Assembly: GCA_011800155.1 (NCBI GenBank)
Contig: CM022370.1
Location: 1,612,001 to 1,676,000, forward strand
Direction of reading: 5' to 3'
Length of the DNA stretch: 64,000 nucleotides
Origin: Flammulina velutipes
Lineage: Eukaryota; Basidiomycota; Agaricomycetes; Agaricales; Physalacriaceae
Shown here: positions 33,403 through 43,535 of the stretch, one piece after another
How the letters are laid out: every line of letters starts with the position of its first letter
How positions within the stretch are numbered: the stretch's first letter is position 1
Position numbers and translations under genes: made by a program
The notes under the pieces: generated by a model
The model's database searches: none
Seen by the model: only the letters and a program-made list of their open reading frames with translations
Told to the model about the DNA's origin: nothing

Positions 33403-34628
33403 ATGTTCAGCCAAAAGACCTTCACGCCCCGCACGATCTTCACGACCTATCTTCCCGACGCGGTCTTACAACTGCTCGACACGGTTGAAACCGCATTCCT
33501 GTTCACTCAATCCGATGTCGTACCCATCATACTGCCCAGTGTATGTTCCCACGCCCCATGCTCGCGGATCGTCCTCACTCAATAATAGCTCGCCGTTGGT
33601 CTGGTACTAGCCGGACCGACAGACACCAAGTCTTTCCTCGTTGGTTTATTATGGCTCGAACTTCATTTAATTACATTTGAGGTAGGCATTTTTCCTCTCT
33701 ATCGAGATACACCTTCTTACATCTGTCTCAGATCAAGAACCAGGTGAATACTAAGCAGGTCTTATCAGCTCTTCCCTTTATACTCGTTAGATTGTCGGTC
33801 TGGAGGAAGACAAGCTCTCAAAACCCAACAGACCCATCGCTTCCGGTCGAATATCCGTCCACGACGCGCAACAACTCTACTACGTGGCGTTCGCGCTTTC
33901 ATTCGTGTACAGCATCTACCATAACCTGGTACTATGCAGCACCATCTACCTCGTGGCCATCGTGGCCTACAACGAAGTCGGTCTCTCCCGCAACTTTTTC
34001 TTGAAGTCTTTCCTTGGCTCCGTTGGATACGTCTGTTACTGCTGGGGAACCACCGTTATATTTGGTAATTTTTTATCATTTCTGTTCCGCTTCTGGGCTT
34101 AATGAACTTCCTAGACCACAACAAACCTCTATCCGCGGTCTCTTCGCTTGCCGTCATCCTGAGTGGTGCCATACACACGACCACTGTACGCTTCTTTCTT
34201 GCCAATGCCCAGGGCATCTGACCCACTGCCTCGTTCTTAGGGCCACGCGCAAGACTTCCGTGACCGACAAGGGGACGCAGCGATTGGTCGAAAAACACTG
34301 CCTATCCTGCTGCCACAGGGACTAGCGCGCTGGTCTTTAATGGCCTTGGTTCACGGGTGGACCGCGGGTTTGATCTACCTGTGGCAGCCACCCATTCTCG
34401 CCTCGATGGTCATCACCACTTTGGGCGTCATCGCAACTACTAAATTCGTCCTTAATTATTCCGAAGAAGCCGACAGGGCGTCCTACTGGTGGTACAATGT
34501 GCGCTATATCCATCGTCCCCCAACCATTGAACACTGATCTAATCACCGATCTTGTTTAGATGTGGCTGATCACCGCCCACCTACTTCCAGTCTTTGGGCG
34601 CTTAGCTTCGGAGGAACTTGCCGTTTAA
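33403..34628 (+). CDS. UbiA-like membrane prenyltransferase
   Basis: An integral membrane enzyme of the UbiA superfamily, which joins an isoprenyl diphosphate to an acceptor or cyclises it. Six or more exons, starting MFSQKTFTPRTIFTTYLP. Hydrophobic helices include LAVGLVLAG, FLVGLLWLELHLITFE, YYVAFALSFVYSIYHN, LVLCSTIYLVAIVAY and LIYLWQPPILASMVITTLGV. The first metal/diphosphate motif is NQIVGLEEDKLSKPNRPIAS, a variant of the usual N-D-x3-D with Glu-Glu-Asp. The second is GHAQDFRDRQGDAAIGRKTL, which keeps the D-x3-D spacing. It ends VFGRLASEELAV. The length, about 290 residues, is normal. Many basidiomycete genomes have orphan UbiA-like genes; no terpene, polyketide or shikimate partner lies nearby, so the product is unknown. 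Confidence 0.88.
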
Positions 34629-34857
34629 TCACATCGACTGCCACTAACTCAAAGTCGAGCCGAATCCCGATAATCATCCCCTCCATGTTTCTTGTGCCAG
34701 TATGTAGCCTGAACAGTACTAGCGTCTATCGTTCATCTCCCACCCTTCAATGTACTATCACGTACCCACATAGTTAGTTAGTTACCCTTCTCGGTTGTAT
34801 TAGAGTGTATTCACCCCCATATGTTTCCCATGTTTTTCGCTTAATAACGACTGTCAA

Positions 34858-35474
34858 CTATGCGCCACCTAATGTGATATCGTATCGATCTTCGTGCATA
34901 ATGATTTCAATTTTGCCAACTCCGATGGCCGAACTAAGATCAAACCTTTTTAATTCTGGTTTGCCGGAACGAAGACCGCGTCTGTCAATGGGCCGACGGT
35001 AGGCCAGGTTCTGGTCAGGTTTGCGTAGGCCGGAGAACGATAAGAGAGGCGCGCAGGACTTGGGGAGCCTCCGAGGAGTATCAGGGAATCGAATGAACAA
35101 ATTTGGAATGGAAATGGCCTCGCTGCCTCGGTGTTCCCCGACCGCGTAAGAGATCCAAGAGTTAAACGTGCCTCTCTGCTGTTCCGAGATCTCTAGTGCG
35201 GCGAGGTGCCCACGTCGGACCCACAAGACGCCTCGTGGTCGTTTACAAAAAGTTACAAGCAAGGTGTTGCGCCGCCATAGGCCGCCCTTCTGTAGAGGAG
35301 AAATCCGATCGCGTTCAGGGGTTTCACGCATCTAACACGTTCTCCAAATTGTCCATTTTGGGCCTGCAAAACTAACCATTGTTCATCCATGTACGTTGGT
35401 AAAGCCATTGTTTCACTGTCTACAAAACCAAGCCATGCATGTGCCCTTGTCCAGCCACTCTTACTATCAACCAT
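34858..35474 (-). CDS. Orphan hypothetical protein, two exons
   Basis: Not recognised. Exon 1 starts at ATG 35474 with MVDSKSGWTRAHAWLGFVD and ends at NGQFGER. A 47-nt intron (GTTAGA donor, CTACAG acceptor) joins it in phase 0 to KGGLWRRNTLLVTFCKRPRG. The second exon stays open for about 145 codons and ends HEDRYDITLGGA. The total is about 190 residues with no membrane segment or signal peptide. A 29-bp piece encoding RGVLWVRRG (35209-35237) recurs with one mismatch at 38042-38070 beyond the FunK1 gene, so at least part of this gene has been copied. The long open frame across an in-phase intron supports coding. Low-complexity antisense artefact is the alternative. Confidence 0.5.
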
Positions 35475-35601
35475 ATCATTTCAAGCTCTGTGACGCGTCT
35501 ACGCAACATGAAGTACGTTCAACTGATCCTGAGCATGTTTTCCGTTTATTTAATTTACAAGGCATTCTAGCGACAGGTTACAGTCCTATATCTTAGGTCC
35601 G

Positions 35602-37994
35602 ATGCCTGTGACTGCTTTCTTGGATAACTATGCCGCGAATCGAACGAATAAAGGACTTGCAGCTGAAAGCAATGTCTTCCGCCAGGTCATGGATGTTGAT
35701 AAATATCCAGAATATCTGAAAGCACACGGCAAAACTCATCTGAACAACTTTGTGAGTTTTCCTCTCATTTTGTCCTTCAGACACATTCTCATCTACACTG
35801 AACGACAGATTGATACTTTAGCAGTGGCGTACCCGGACCTGAAAATGACTTACAGTAGTGCTCACGACTTGAACGACGCTATCGAACTTTCTATGGACGG
35901 CGGTGCCTATGCGCATATTGCCTTAGAGGCAGAGGATGTTCGTATGCCCATCAAGGTCAGTGTGGAAGAGGGAACAGATTTTCTGCGATCGGAAGAGGAC
36001 ACCAGGTCTGCCGCAGGTCAAGACATCTTCGCTCTTACTAGTGCCACCAAAGCCGATATCGTACTGGCCTTAGGGCAAATGGATGCCTGCTTGGCAAAGA
36101 TCACCACGAGCCAGGTCAGCGAGATAAATGGCCGGTTTCTTCTCACATTTTTAATCAAATATTTGTAGCACCGGCTTCACGTTTATATGCTCTATCTAGG
36201 TCGCGATGGCGCGCGCATTATCCGCTCCGAGCGCGCAGCCTTTTTGGTTACAGACTTGATCTCTTACGAAACCGAAGGTCACCTATTGTTGGAATGGCTC
36301 CTCGCTTTCGACGAAATGACACTTAAACAGCAAGGATTCGACCCAACGGTGCGGCGTCTGAGCGACACGCCAGATCACCGAGAGGCGACGATCGCTAAGC
36401 TTACTCGCGAGAAACTCGCGCCATTCTTTCCCGGTGCTGACAGTCAATTGCCGGACCACCCCGTCCATAAAGTCACGATTTACTCGGATGTTGATGGAGA
36501 AGACGAGCGTGAGGTTCTCATCTGGCGCCCCTTTGTTGAGTTAGTGTCGACAGTTGAAAGAGGATCGCAGATCTACCCCTGCTACGAGGAGAAGACAGAT
36601 AAAGTGTACCTCCTCAAGGACAGCTGGCGCGATATTGACCGAGGCAGGGAATGCGAAATCATTCGGGAACTCAACGAGATGGGCGTTCCGCATGTACCAA
36701 CACTCGTATGCGCCGGTGACATCCCTGGCCAGATAACCACCGTTCAAGGACTGGCAAAAGAGAAATGGATAATACCGTATGGCGACGAGGAGCCGATTCG
36801 AGCTCAACACCACACACGCCAACTCTACCGGGAAGTCGGTCGCCACGTAACTGCCCTACAATCATCTAAGGAATTCATGTATGTGATTTACCATGCATTC
36901 CTCGGTGAGATTTCTCAATTTCTGTGATATTTCCATTGTTGACATTTTCCCTCAGGTCACCAATACGCCTTCGAACATGGTATACTTCATCGAGGCGTCA
37001 GCTTAAGCAGCATATTCATCGTTGATTGGAAGCTGTTGCGCGCCGTTAACAATGAACCGGAACCAGAGCCTCTTCCAGAATGGCGGAAGAACGAAGTCAA
37101 ACTGGATGGCGCCCTTGAACACATTGGCGGTATTCTCATTGACTGGGATTTGTCGTTGCGTAAAAAGGGATCAAAGGACTGGGATCTGTCGAGTCAACAG
37201 CACAAACCATCTGTGAGCTACTTCCTTTGTATATTGTGTATCGCATACTCTAACTTAGATCGCAGGGGACGTGGCAATTCATGTCTGCGCGATTTAGCAT
37301 GCCGATACCAACACTCCCTCAATTCGTTGAAGATGACATTGAATCCTTCTTATATGTCGTTCTGTACACTGGACTCCGCTATCTCGAGCACCCGTGGAAT
37401 ACTCCGGAAAAGGCCGAGAAATTCTTATCCCAGATGGTCGAAATATTTGAGCACGGAGGTTCCTACAAGATGCGCATGTTAACTCTCGATTTAGCCCACA
37501 TCATGGACGAAGGCGAGAACGTTATCTTTCGCTTTCAGTCGCATGGCATCAATAGATGGCTGGTGGGTGTCATGAAGTTGTATAGGAGCTGGTATGTCAC
37601 TCGAGCGAAGCGGTTTGCGCAGATGCATCTTGACGACCGCCCCGCCGAGAGAGATAACTTCACTGGCAAGTTGGGCTTGGATGAGTTGAACCTAGACGAG
37701 TTGGAGGCTATGGAGAAGTCCGTTCCTATTCATGATCACACCAGGGTTCGCGAAATGTTGGAGATCGTCTTGGGTCTTCCTTCATATTGGCCGGATACAG
37801 AAGTCATTAGCGACAACTTATCCACTGCCCGTCACTATCTTTCGACCGACTCGGACTCGGACTCGGACTCGGAATCAGAATCAGAAGTCTCGGACTCGGA
37901 CAGCGACCAAACGGTAACTGGTAGGTTGAAACACCACAGTAGCTGGGTTGGGGAGGAGGACCCGGTGCCCAAGAAGCGCCGCACGACGTTCTGA
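35602..37994 (+). CDS. FunK1-type protein kinase homologue, probable pseudokinase
   Basis: A member of the basidiomycete-expanded fungal FunK1 kinase family, about 720 residues over five or so exons. The N-terminal region (MPVTAFLDNYAANRTN ... HGKTHLNN) precedes FunK1-typical strands such as YMLYLGRDGARIIRSERAAF. The ATP-site lysine region is KVYLLKDSWR, followed by helix C, RECEIIREL. The catalytic loop reads GILHRGVSLSSIFIVDWK: the usual HRD Asp is Gly (codon 36994-36996) and the loop Asn is Ser. The metal-binding motif IDWDLS keeps its Asp, and GTWQFMSA is intact. The C-terminal lobe continues with EDDIESFLYVVLYTGLRY. The tail has a Ser-Asp repeat (about 37845-37915) and ends with a basic KKRRTTF. 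Catalysis is expected to be lost or strongly reduced; a signalling or scaffold role is inference. Confidence 0.85.
37848..37872 (+). repeat. Ser-Asp coding microsatellite
   Basis: A tandem hexamer GACTCG/GGACTC-type repeat in the FunK1 tail encodes alternating Ser and Asp, then degenerates into TCAGAA (Ser-Glu) units. It is likely variable in length between strains. Confidence 0.7.
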
Positions 37995-38030
37995 GGCAAG
38001 CTAGACAGTTATCTACCACATGATAATAGA

Positions 38031-38070
38031 GTTAAACGTTCCCCACGTCGGATCCACAAGACGCCTCGTG
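38031..38070 (-). repeat. Partial copy of the 35209-35237 segment
   Basis: The 29 bases at 38042-38070 match 35209-35237 with one mismatch, and both are preceded by GTTAAACGT. In the left copy 39 extra bases lie between the two blocks. Reading on the minus strand, the fragment encodes TRGVLWIRRG, close to the RGVLWVRRG of the orphan gene at 34858-35474. It looks like a decayed remnant of a second copy. Confidence 0.6.
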
Positions 38071-38156
38071 TAGTTCTCAGAACCGTATGATATCGTCGAT
38101 AGAACACTGCTTCATTCGCGAAAATAAAGAGGCAAATAGATACAGGCTTTAAGTAC

Positions 38157-39109
38157 CTATAGCAAAACAAGGTAAGTGAGCCCAAACGCAGCTAGAAAGG
38201 CCCCTGCGCGACTTGACGAGCTGATCGTAAGAGAACCGTTATCATCCGGAGTCTGGGCAGACGCTGCAAAGACGCCATCAATCGCGGTTTGCGACACATC
38301 CTCCGGAAGACTGTCATCTACAACAACACATTGACAATCAGATACTAAGTCATTTGTGACTACTTACCAATGAAGTCTGCACCGCACAAGTCCGCAGCAG
38401 CCGAGTCCGCCTGTGAGACGATGTCGGGGAAGCCTTGGCGGGCGATGGAAAAGGCTTCCTTCAGGCATCCAGTACAGGCAAATGAACTGATCCCAGACGC
38501 GATGAGCTTCTGTGCGTCCTCCAAAAGATTGAAGAAGCTAAGATCATCCAACGTCAATTGTCCAACGATGCTTTCGAGGTTGGTGATTGTCTGTGTGGCG
38601 CAGAGCGTACCGGCGGTATCGCTGCATCAAGTAAGATCAAGAGTCTACTTTAGTATTGATTAACACGTACTCTTTCAAACACGCCGCTTGACGAGCGGTC
38701 GGATAGACCTGCTTCACGATGTCGACGACTGAACCACTAATATCTTGGGTCACGCCGGCATTGATCAGATCCTCGCTGCACCCAGTGGTGAGGTTCGTTG
38801 CCATGGCCGTGAGAGACTCGTCAGAACACGTCCCTTGGGCGCACAGTCCGGTAAGCCACTTGTCAATGGTGTTGGGGACGGAACGCTCGGTGCCAACGAC
38901 AAAAGACAAGAGTGCGGCCGGGTTCATACACGCAGCGTCAGGCGACGTGAGGAGGCCTTTGACGGACTCAGTGCATGACGATGACAAGGAGAACCTGGAA
39001 AACGGTTGAAAGTTCCATCTAAACAATGGTAAATGGTAACGCACTGTGCATTAACAGAGGCCAGTCCAGCTGCCGCAACGACAGAAATAAGTTTCATATG
39101 ACCCAGCAT
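38157..39109 (-). CDS. Secreted Cys-containing protein, putative GPI anchor (paralogue A)
   Basis: Probably a cell-surface protein. The start MLGHMKLISVVAAAGLASVNA is a signal peptide; the inner ATG at 39097 (MKLISVV) may be the true start. An intron within the Gln codon after the signal leads to FSLSSSCTESVKGLL. The body has regularly spaced cysteines (AACMNPAALL, LCAQGTCSDESL, TGCSEDLI, RQAACLKE, TLCATQT, FACTGCLKEAF, ADLCGADFI) and an ITNLESIVGQLTLDD helix. The C-terminus has Ser-rich SSSSRAGAF followed by a hydrophobic tail, LAAFGLTYLVLL, which is a GPI-addition pattern. Gene B 360 bp upstream on the same strand has the same order of motifs. Fungal families of this form are of unknown function. 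A pyrimidine-rich leader precedes the start. Confidence 0.8.
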
Positions 39110-39468
39110 AATGAATGTCGATGGAAGTGAATGAATGAAGGAGGAAAGAAGGAAGGAATGAAATGAAGGAAGAGAAGGAATAAGAAGAAAGACAAGAGAT
39201 GGTGGCCAGGGTACTGATCTACTGCCCGGAGTCGTCGACCTGAGTTGTTGTCTTGAGTTTCGGAGCCAATGACAATGCACCGCTTCATCCAATCAGAGCA
39301 CTGATACGAATGCCGGTTGCCACCTTGTAGAGGTTTATTATGAGCCCTCGTCGCATCTTGTGGCAGCTAAGGAACGGAACCAGCATTGTATTACTATAGT
39401 CAATGCCTCAAAGTGGCGCATGCATCAAATGTGAGTGTATTAGGTTTCAACTACAAAAGACGTGATAA
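39110..39468. other. Spacer between tandem paralogues, with a CT-rich tract
   Basis: Contains the promoter and leader of paralogue A and the 3' end of paralogue B. On the gene strand, 39200-39118 is nearly pure pyrimidine (CTTCATT/CCTTCCTT-type repeats). Such CT blocks are common just upstream of fungal transcription starts and suggest strong expression. Confidence 0.55.
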
Positions 39469-40420
39469 TCACAATGCACTTGTCAATACAGATGCAACCC
39501 AAACAGCTAGCCCACCCAACAAATACGGTAGGGGTGCTGGAACATGCACGCCAAACGCGCTGTCCGAATCTTGCGAGCTACTTGAAGCTTGCCCATCGGG
39601 AGCGGTTTGTAGAACGTTAGATGGCATCGATCCATCTTGAGAAAATGGATAAGGATACCCTGTCGATCATTGCAGTGCCAAACGTACCGGTGAATGTGGC
39701 GCCGCACTCTGCCTCGATATCGCTCTCCGTACCATTAATAAGGCTTGGATAGTCGTTCTTCAGAATACTGTACGCCGCTTTAGAACAATCCGAGCATCGC
39801 GTGCTTGTTGGTATAGCCGATGCAGTGGACAATCCAGAGCCTACAAGAGTCACCAGGTTGCTGATGCTCAACGTTGTGTTGAGGTCGCTCTGAATAGCGG
39901 TAAGGGTCTCCGTGACGCAGAATTCATCCTCACTAGTAAGCCGAGGAGTCAATTTCCAAGACTTTTCGAAGAGGAGTAACGACATACCGCTTCAGACAGA
40001 GGACTTGGCGAACAGTAGGATACACATCTTGGACGATATCAATGAGGGCCTGGGGTTGAGAGGCGTCATATCCCAGTGTTCCCAACTCGGAGGGGCATCC
40101 CGACGTTATATTGGTAACGATGGCGGCAAGTGTGGCATTACTACATGAGCCCACTGTGCAGATGCTGTTGAGCCAATTGTTGATGGGGTCGATGACAGAC
40201 GAGTCTGAAGAGCCAATAAAGATTGATACGAGGGAGGACGGGCTCAGACAAGCCTCTGAATCGGGGTTGGTGGCGATAGACCCTAGAGCACTGGTACAGC
40301 CCGAGGAGACTCTGGTGATCACAGAAGTTAATATGTGAATATCCAGACTGATATGGTCAAAACTCACTGTGCGTGGGCAGCAGAAAGAGAAAGTAAGATG
40401 AGAGCAACCGGAATAAACAT
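39469..40420 (-). CDS. Secreted Cys-containing protein, putative GPI anchor (paralogue B)
   Basis: Tandem paralogue of the gene at 38157-39109. The signal peptide MFIPVALILLSLSAAHA ends at an intron whose position inside a Gln codon is the same as in paralogue A. The body contains SSGCTSALGSI, EACLSPSSLVSIFIG, SICTVGSCSNATL, NITSGCPSELG, IDIVQDVYPTVRQVLCLKR, DEFCVTET, RCSDCSKAAYSILKNDYPSL and ECGATFTG. The block VYPTxRQxxCLK and the C-x2-C-x3-A pair are shared with A. Asn-x-Ser/Thr sites suggest N-glycosylation. The C-terminus is SSSSQDSDSAFGVHVPAPLP followed by a hydrophobic tail ending VASVLTSAL. Same-strand order, shared intron and similar length indicate local duplication followed by strong divergence. 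Confidence 0.78.
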
Positions 40421-40787
40421 GTTGAGAGAGTAAGGTGATCGTCGGTTGGTTGTCTTTAAATAGTGGACAAGTGAGACCAGGTCCGCAGCAGCGACAGACT
40501 CGGAGAAGTGGGCCCGTGATCATTACAAGACCCTCGGCGAGCATAGCCTTGTAAAGTGCGCCACAGATGTCTAAGCATGAATTAGAGACTGCCATTGTAA
40601 GTTGGAGAGCTGTCTGAATGAGCAGGTCCTCGTACCTTTCACATTATCACATTGCGCGCCACTTGTGCGCTGATCAATACGTCCAGCGAGCTTGCTTCCT
40701 TTCTTTCGTTCGTTCACCATCGATATTCCAGTGGTAACCATTCTCGTTGTATCCTTGCAAGCATGCTGAACTAGCCCACAGCACACC
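40421..40787. other. Divergent intergenic region, 367 bp
   Basis: Promoter region of paralogue B (minus) and the coiled-coil gene at 40788 (plus). A TTTAAATA-like box on the B side (about 40455-40462) may act as a TATA element. I see no coding exon. Confidence 0.45.
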
Positions 40788-41693
40788 ATGGGCGCCGATG
40801 AGCTCACCAAATGTCTCGCAGATATCTCGAATCTGCCCGCGACAAACGACTCCACCGTCCAAGACAAAGAGAACAGTGCCGAGCATCCACGCACAGCGAC
40901 AGAGTCGTGTCTTCGTCTCCTGCAAGAACACACAGACGCCATCTCGTCGCCATGGACCGCCGACAAACTCGCTCTCCAGCTCAGCGGAGTATCATTCACG
41001 TACGAACTCAAGTCGCTGGACAGCGATCCCAAGGAGATCATCCAGCTTCTGAAGATAACGGGAAGCGAACGCGGAAATTGGATGCTCGTGGGTGCGCATT
41101 ATCGACGAAACGCGAATCCAGCTGCTGCAGTACGCGTCGCCACGGCCATGATCGAGGGTAAGTCCGTTGACGCGCCATACACGCGTTACCTTGACTAGCT
41201 AGCCACAGAGGCAACGAAGCTCAAAGTCCCCGAGTTCCTCCTCAAGCCAGTCTTCTTGTTCGTCTCCAGCTGCGAAATGGACTTGAGGCGAAGCGCAAAG
41301 GAAGCTGCACAGAAAAAGACGCATCATACGAATGCTGAGAATTGGCTGCAGAAGGTCTACGGTACACTGCGTATCAAGCTACCGTTAAAAGAGCTTGCCA
41401 AGCCGGCAGCTAAGACTGACGCTCCGGTGAGCACCGCATCTGGAAGACTGCCTACTCGTCCTCCCGCAACGGCGCACCACAAGATATTGGAAAGAGAGAT
41501 CAAGGCCCTTCGGGACAGGCTGCAGGATACCAAGGACGAGGTGGCGGAGTTGAGGGTGTCGAAGAGAAAGTTGCAAGAGGATCTTGAATGGGAGAGAGAT
41601 ACGAGACGAAGACAAGACAGAGAGCTGGATGATTTGAGAAAAGAACTAGATTTGACAAGTAGAATTCGGGATTGCGGTACGAGTAGGAGATGA
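40788..41693 (+). CDS. Hypothetical protein with C-terminal coiled coil
   Basis: Two exons joined over an intron at about 41159-41206 (GTAAGT donor, CCACAG acceptor), which links ATAMIEE to ATKLKVPEFLLKPVFLF. The N-terminal half (MGADELTKCLADISNLP, PWTADKLALQLSGVSF, ERGNWMLVGAHYRRNANP) looks globular and helical, possibly built from short repeats. The second half has KKTHHTNAENWLQKVYG and a strong coiled coil, HKILEREIKALRDRLQDTKD to RDRELDDLRKELDL. The length is about 285 residues. There is no signal peptide. I do not recognise the family; the domain-plus-coil form suggests a scaffold or adaptor in the nucleus or cytosol. Confidence 0.68.
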
Positions 41694-41866
41694 GGAGAAA
41701 TCTGCGCCACAGGTTGAGTGACTAAGCAGCTGTACAGTAGCAAGCGGCAATCGCCGGTGGACTGAAACTCTAATTATTGGACTAACTAACAAGACCAAAC
41801 AAATTTACCGCGAAATCTTGGTGCTTAGCAGACCGTCCACCGCCTCCTCAAGACTCGACCGAAACC

Positions 41867-42730
<864 letters not shown>

Positions 42731-43535
42731 ACCACCCTTCATTCAGCCTCCACCTTTCTGGAGCACGGAGGATGGTTCGATTGGGAGAAGTATACATGTA
42801 TGGTTGGATCGTGTTGGGCTCTTCATTTCATTCTCCTTATCGTTGCATCTTCCTACTATTATCTGCGCATGATTCCTCATGTACCCAGACTCCATGCCAC
42901 ATGTTGTATGCCTCCAATCAAAACGCCTTCGACAACCAACGTTTTGCCATTCGTCGAGCTTATATCACACATCGAGAACGTTTGCTCAAAAGCGAGCCAC
43001 AGCAGCGATGCATTCTTTGTACAGATAATGAATAATGCCAGCGTTAGAAATGAGATTCAAGGAGACCAACAAGTAAATAAAATAAGAAAAACAGCGCTAC
43101 AACCTTTGTAGTTTTCATCCAGCAAAACAATCCGATTATTGCAAGAAAGGGGAAGGAGATGTTCGTAGAACACAAAGCGCAATATTAATAGGAGGAAGAT
43201 GTACAGGAGGAGTTTTGGGAAGAGGGCTTCGCGCCGTCCGGGGTAAATGCGATGAGCAGATATAAGCACAGAATGGAGGTGCGAACAACAATGGCGACGA
43301 TGATGGTGTGCAGATGCGCTGCTGTGTCTAGAGATACAGATGATGTTCCAGTGGCGATGTCACTGGGAGGGACTGACAGCGAAGGACTGTCCGAGGTAGC
43401 TGTATAGAGCCGCTGGTGTTCACTGAGCGGGTAGCCGTATCCGTTGTGTTCCGTTTCCGTAGCTAGAGGTCGAGACGGTTTTAGATAAATTATCGCGCAC
43501 AAAGAGGTATGCGAAGTCCCGACGGCCATAGATGG
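42731..43535. other. Convergent intergenic region, 805 bp
   Basis: Lies between the 3' ends of RPS5 (plus) and the AF4-like gene (minus). On the minus strand a frame at 43490-43185 stays open and contains a hydrophobic stretch, IIVAIVVRTSILCLYLLIAF. It could be an extra 3' exon of the AF4-like gene, joined through a GTACTC donor near 43547 and a CTCTAG acceptor near 43464. I could not decide this. Confidence 0.4.
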
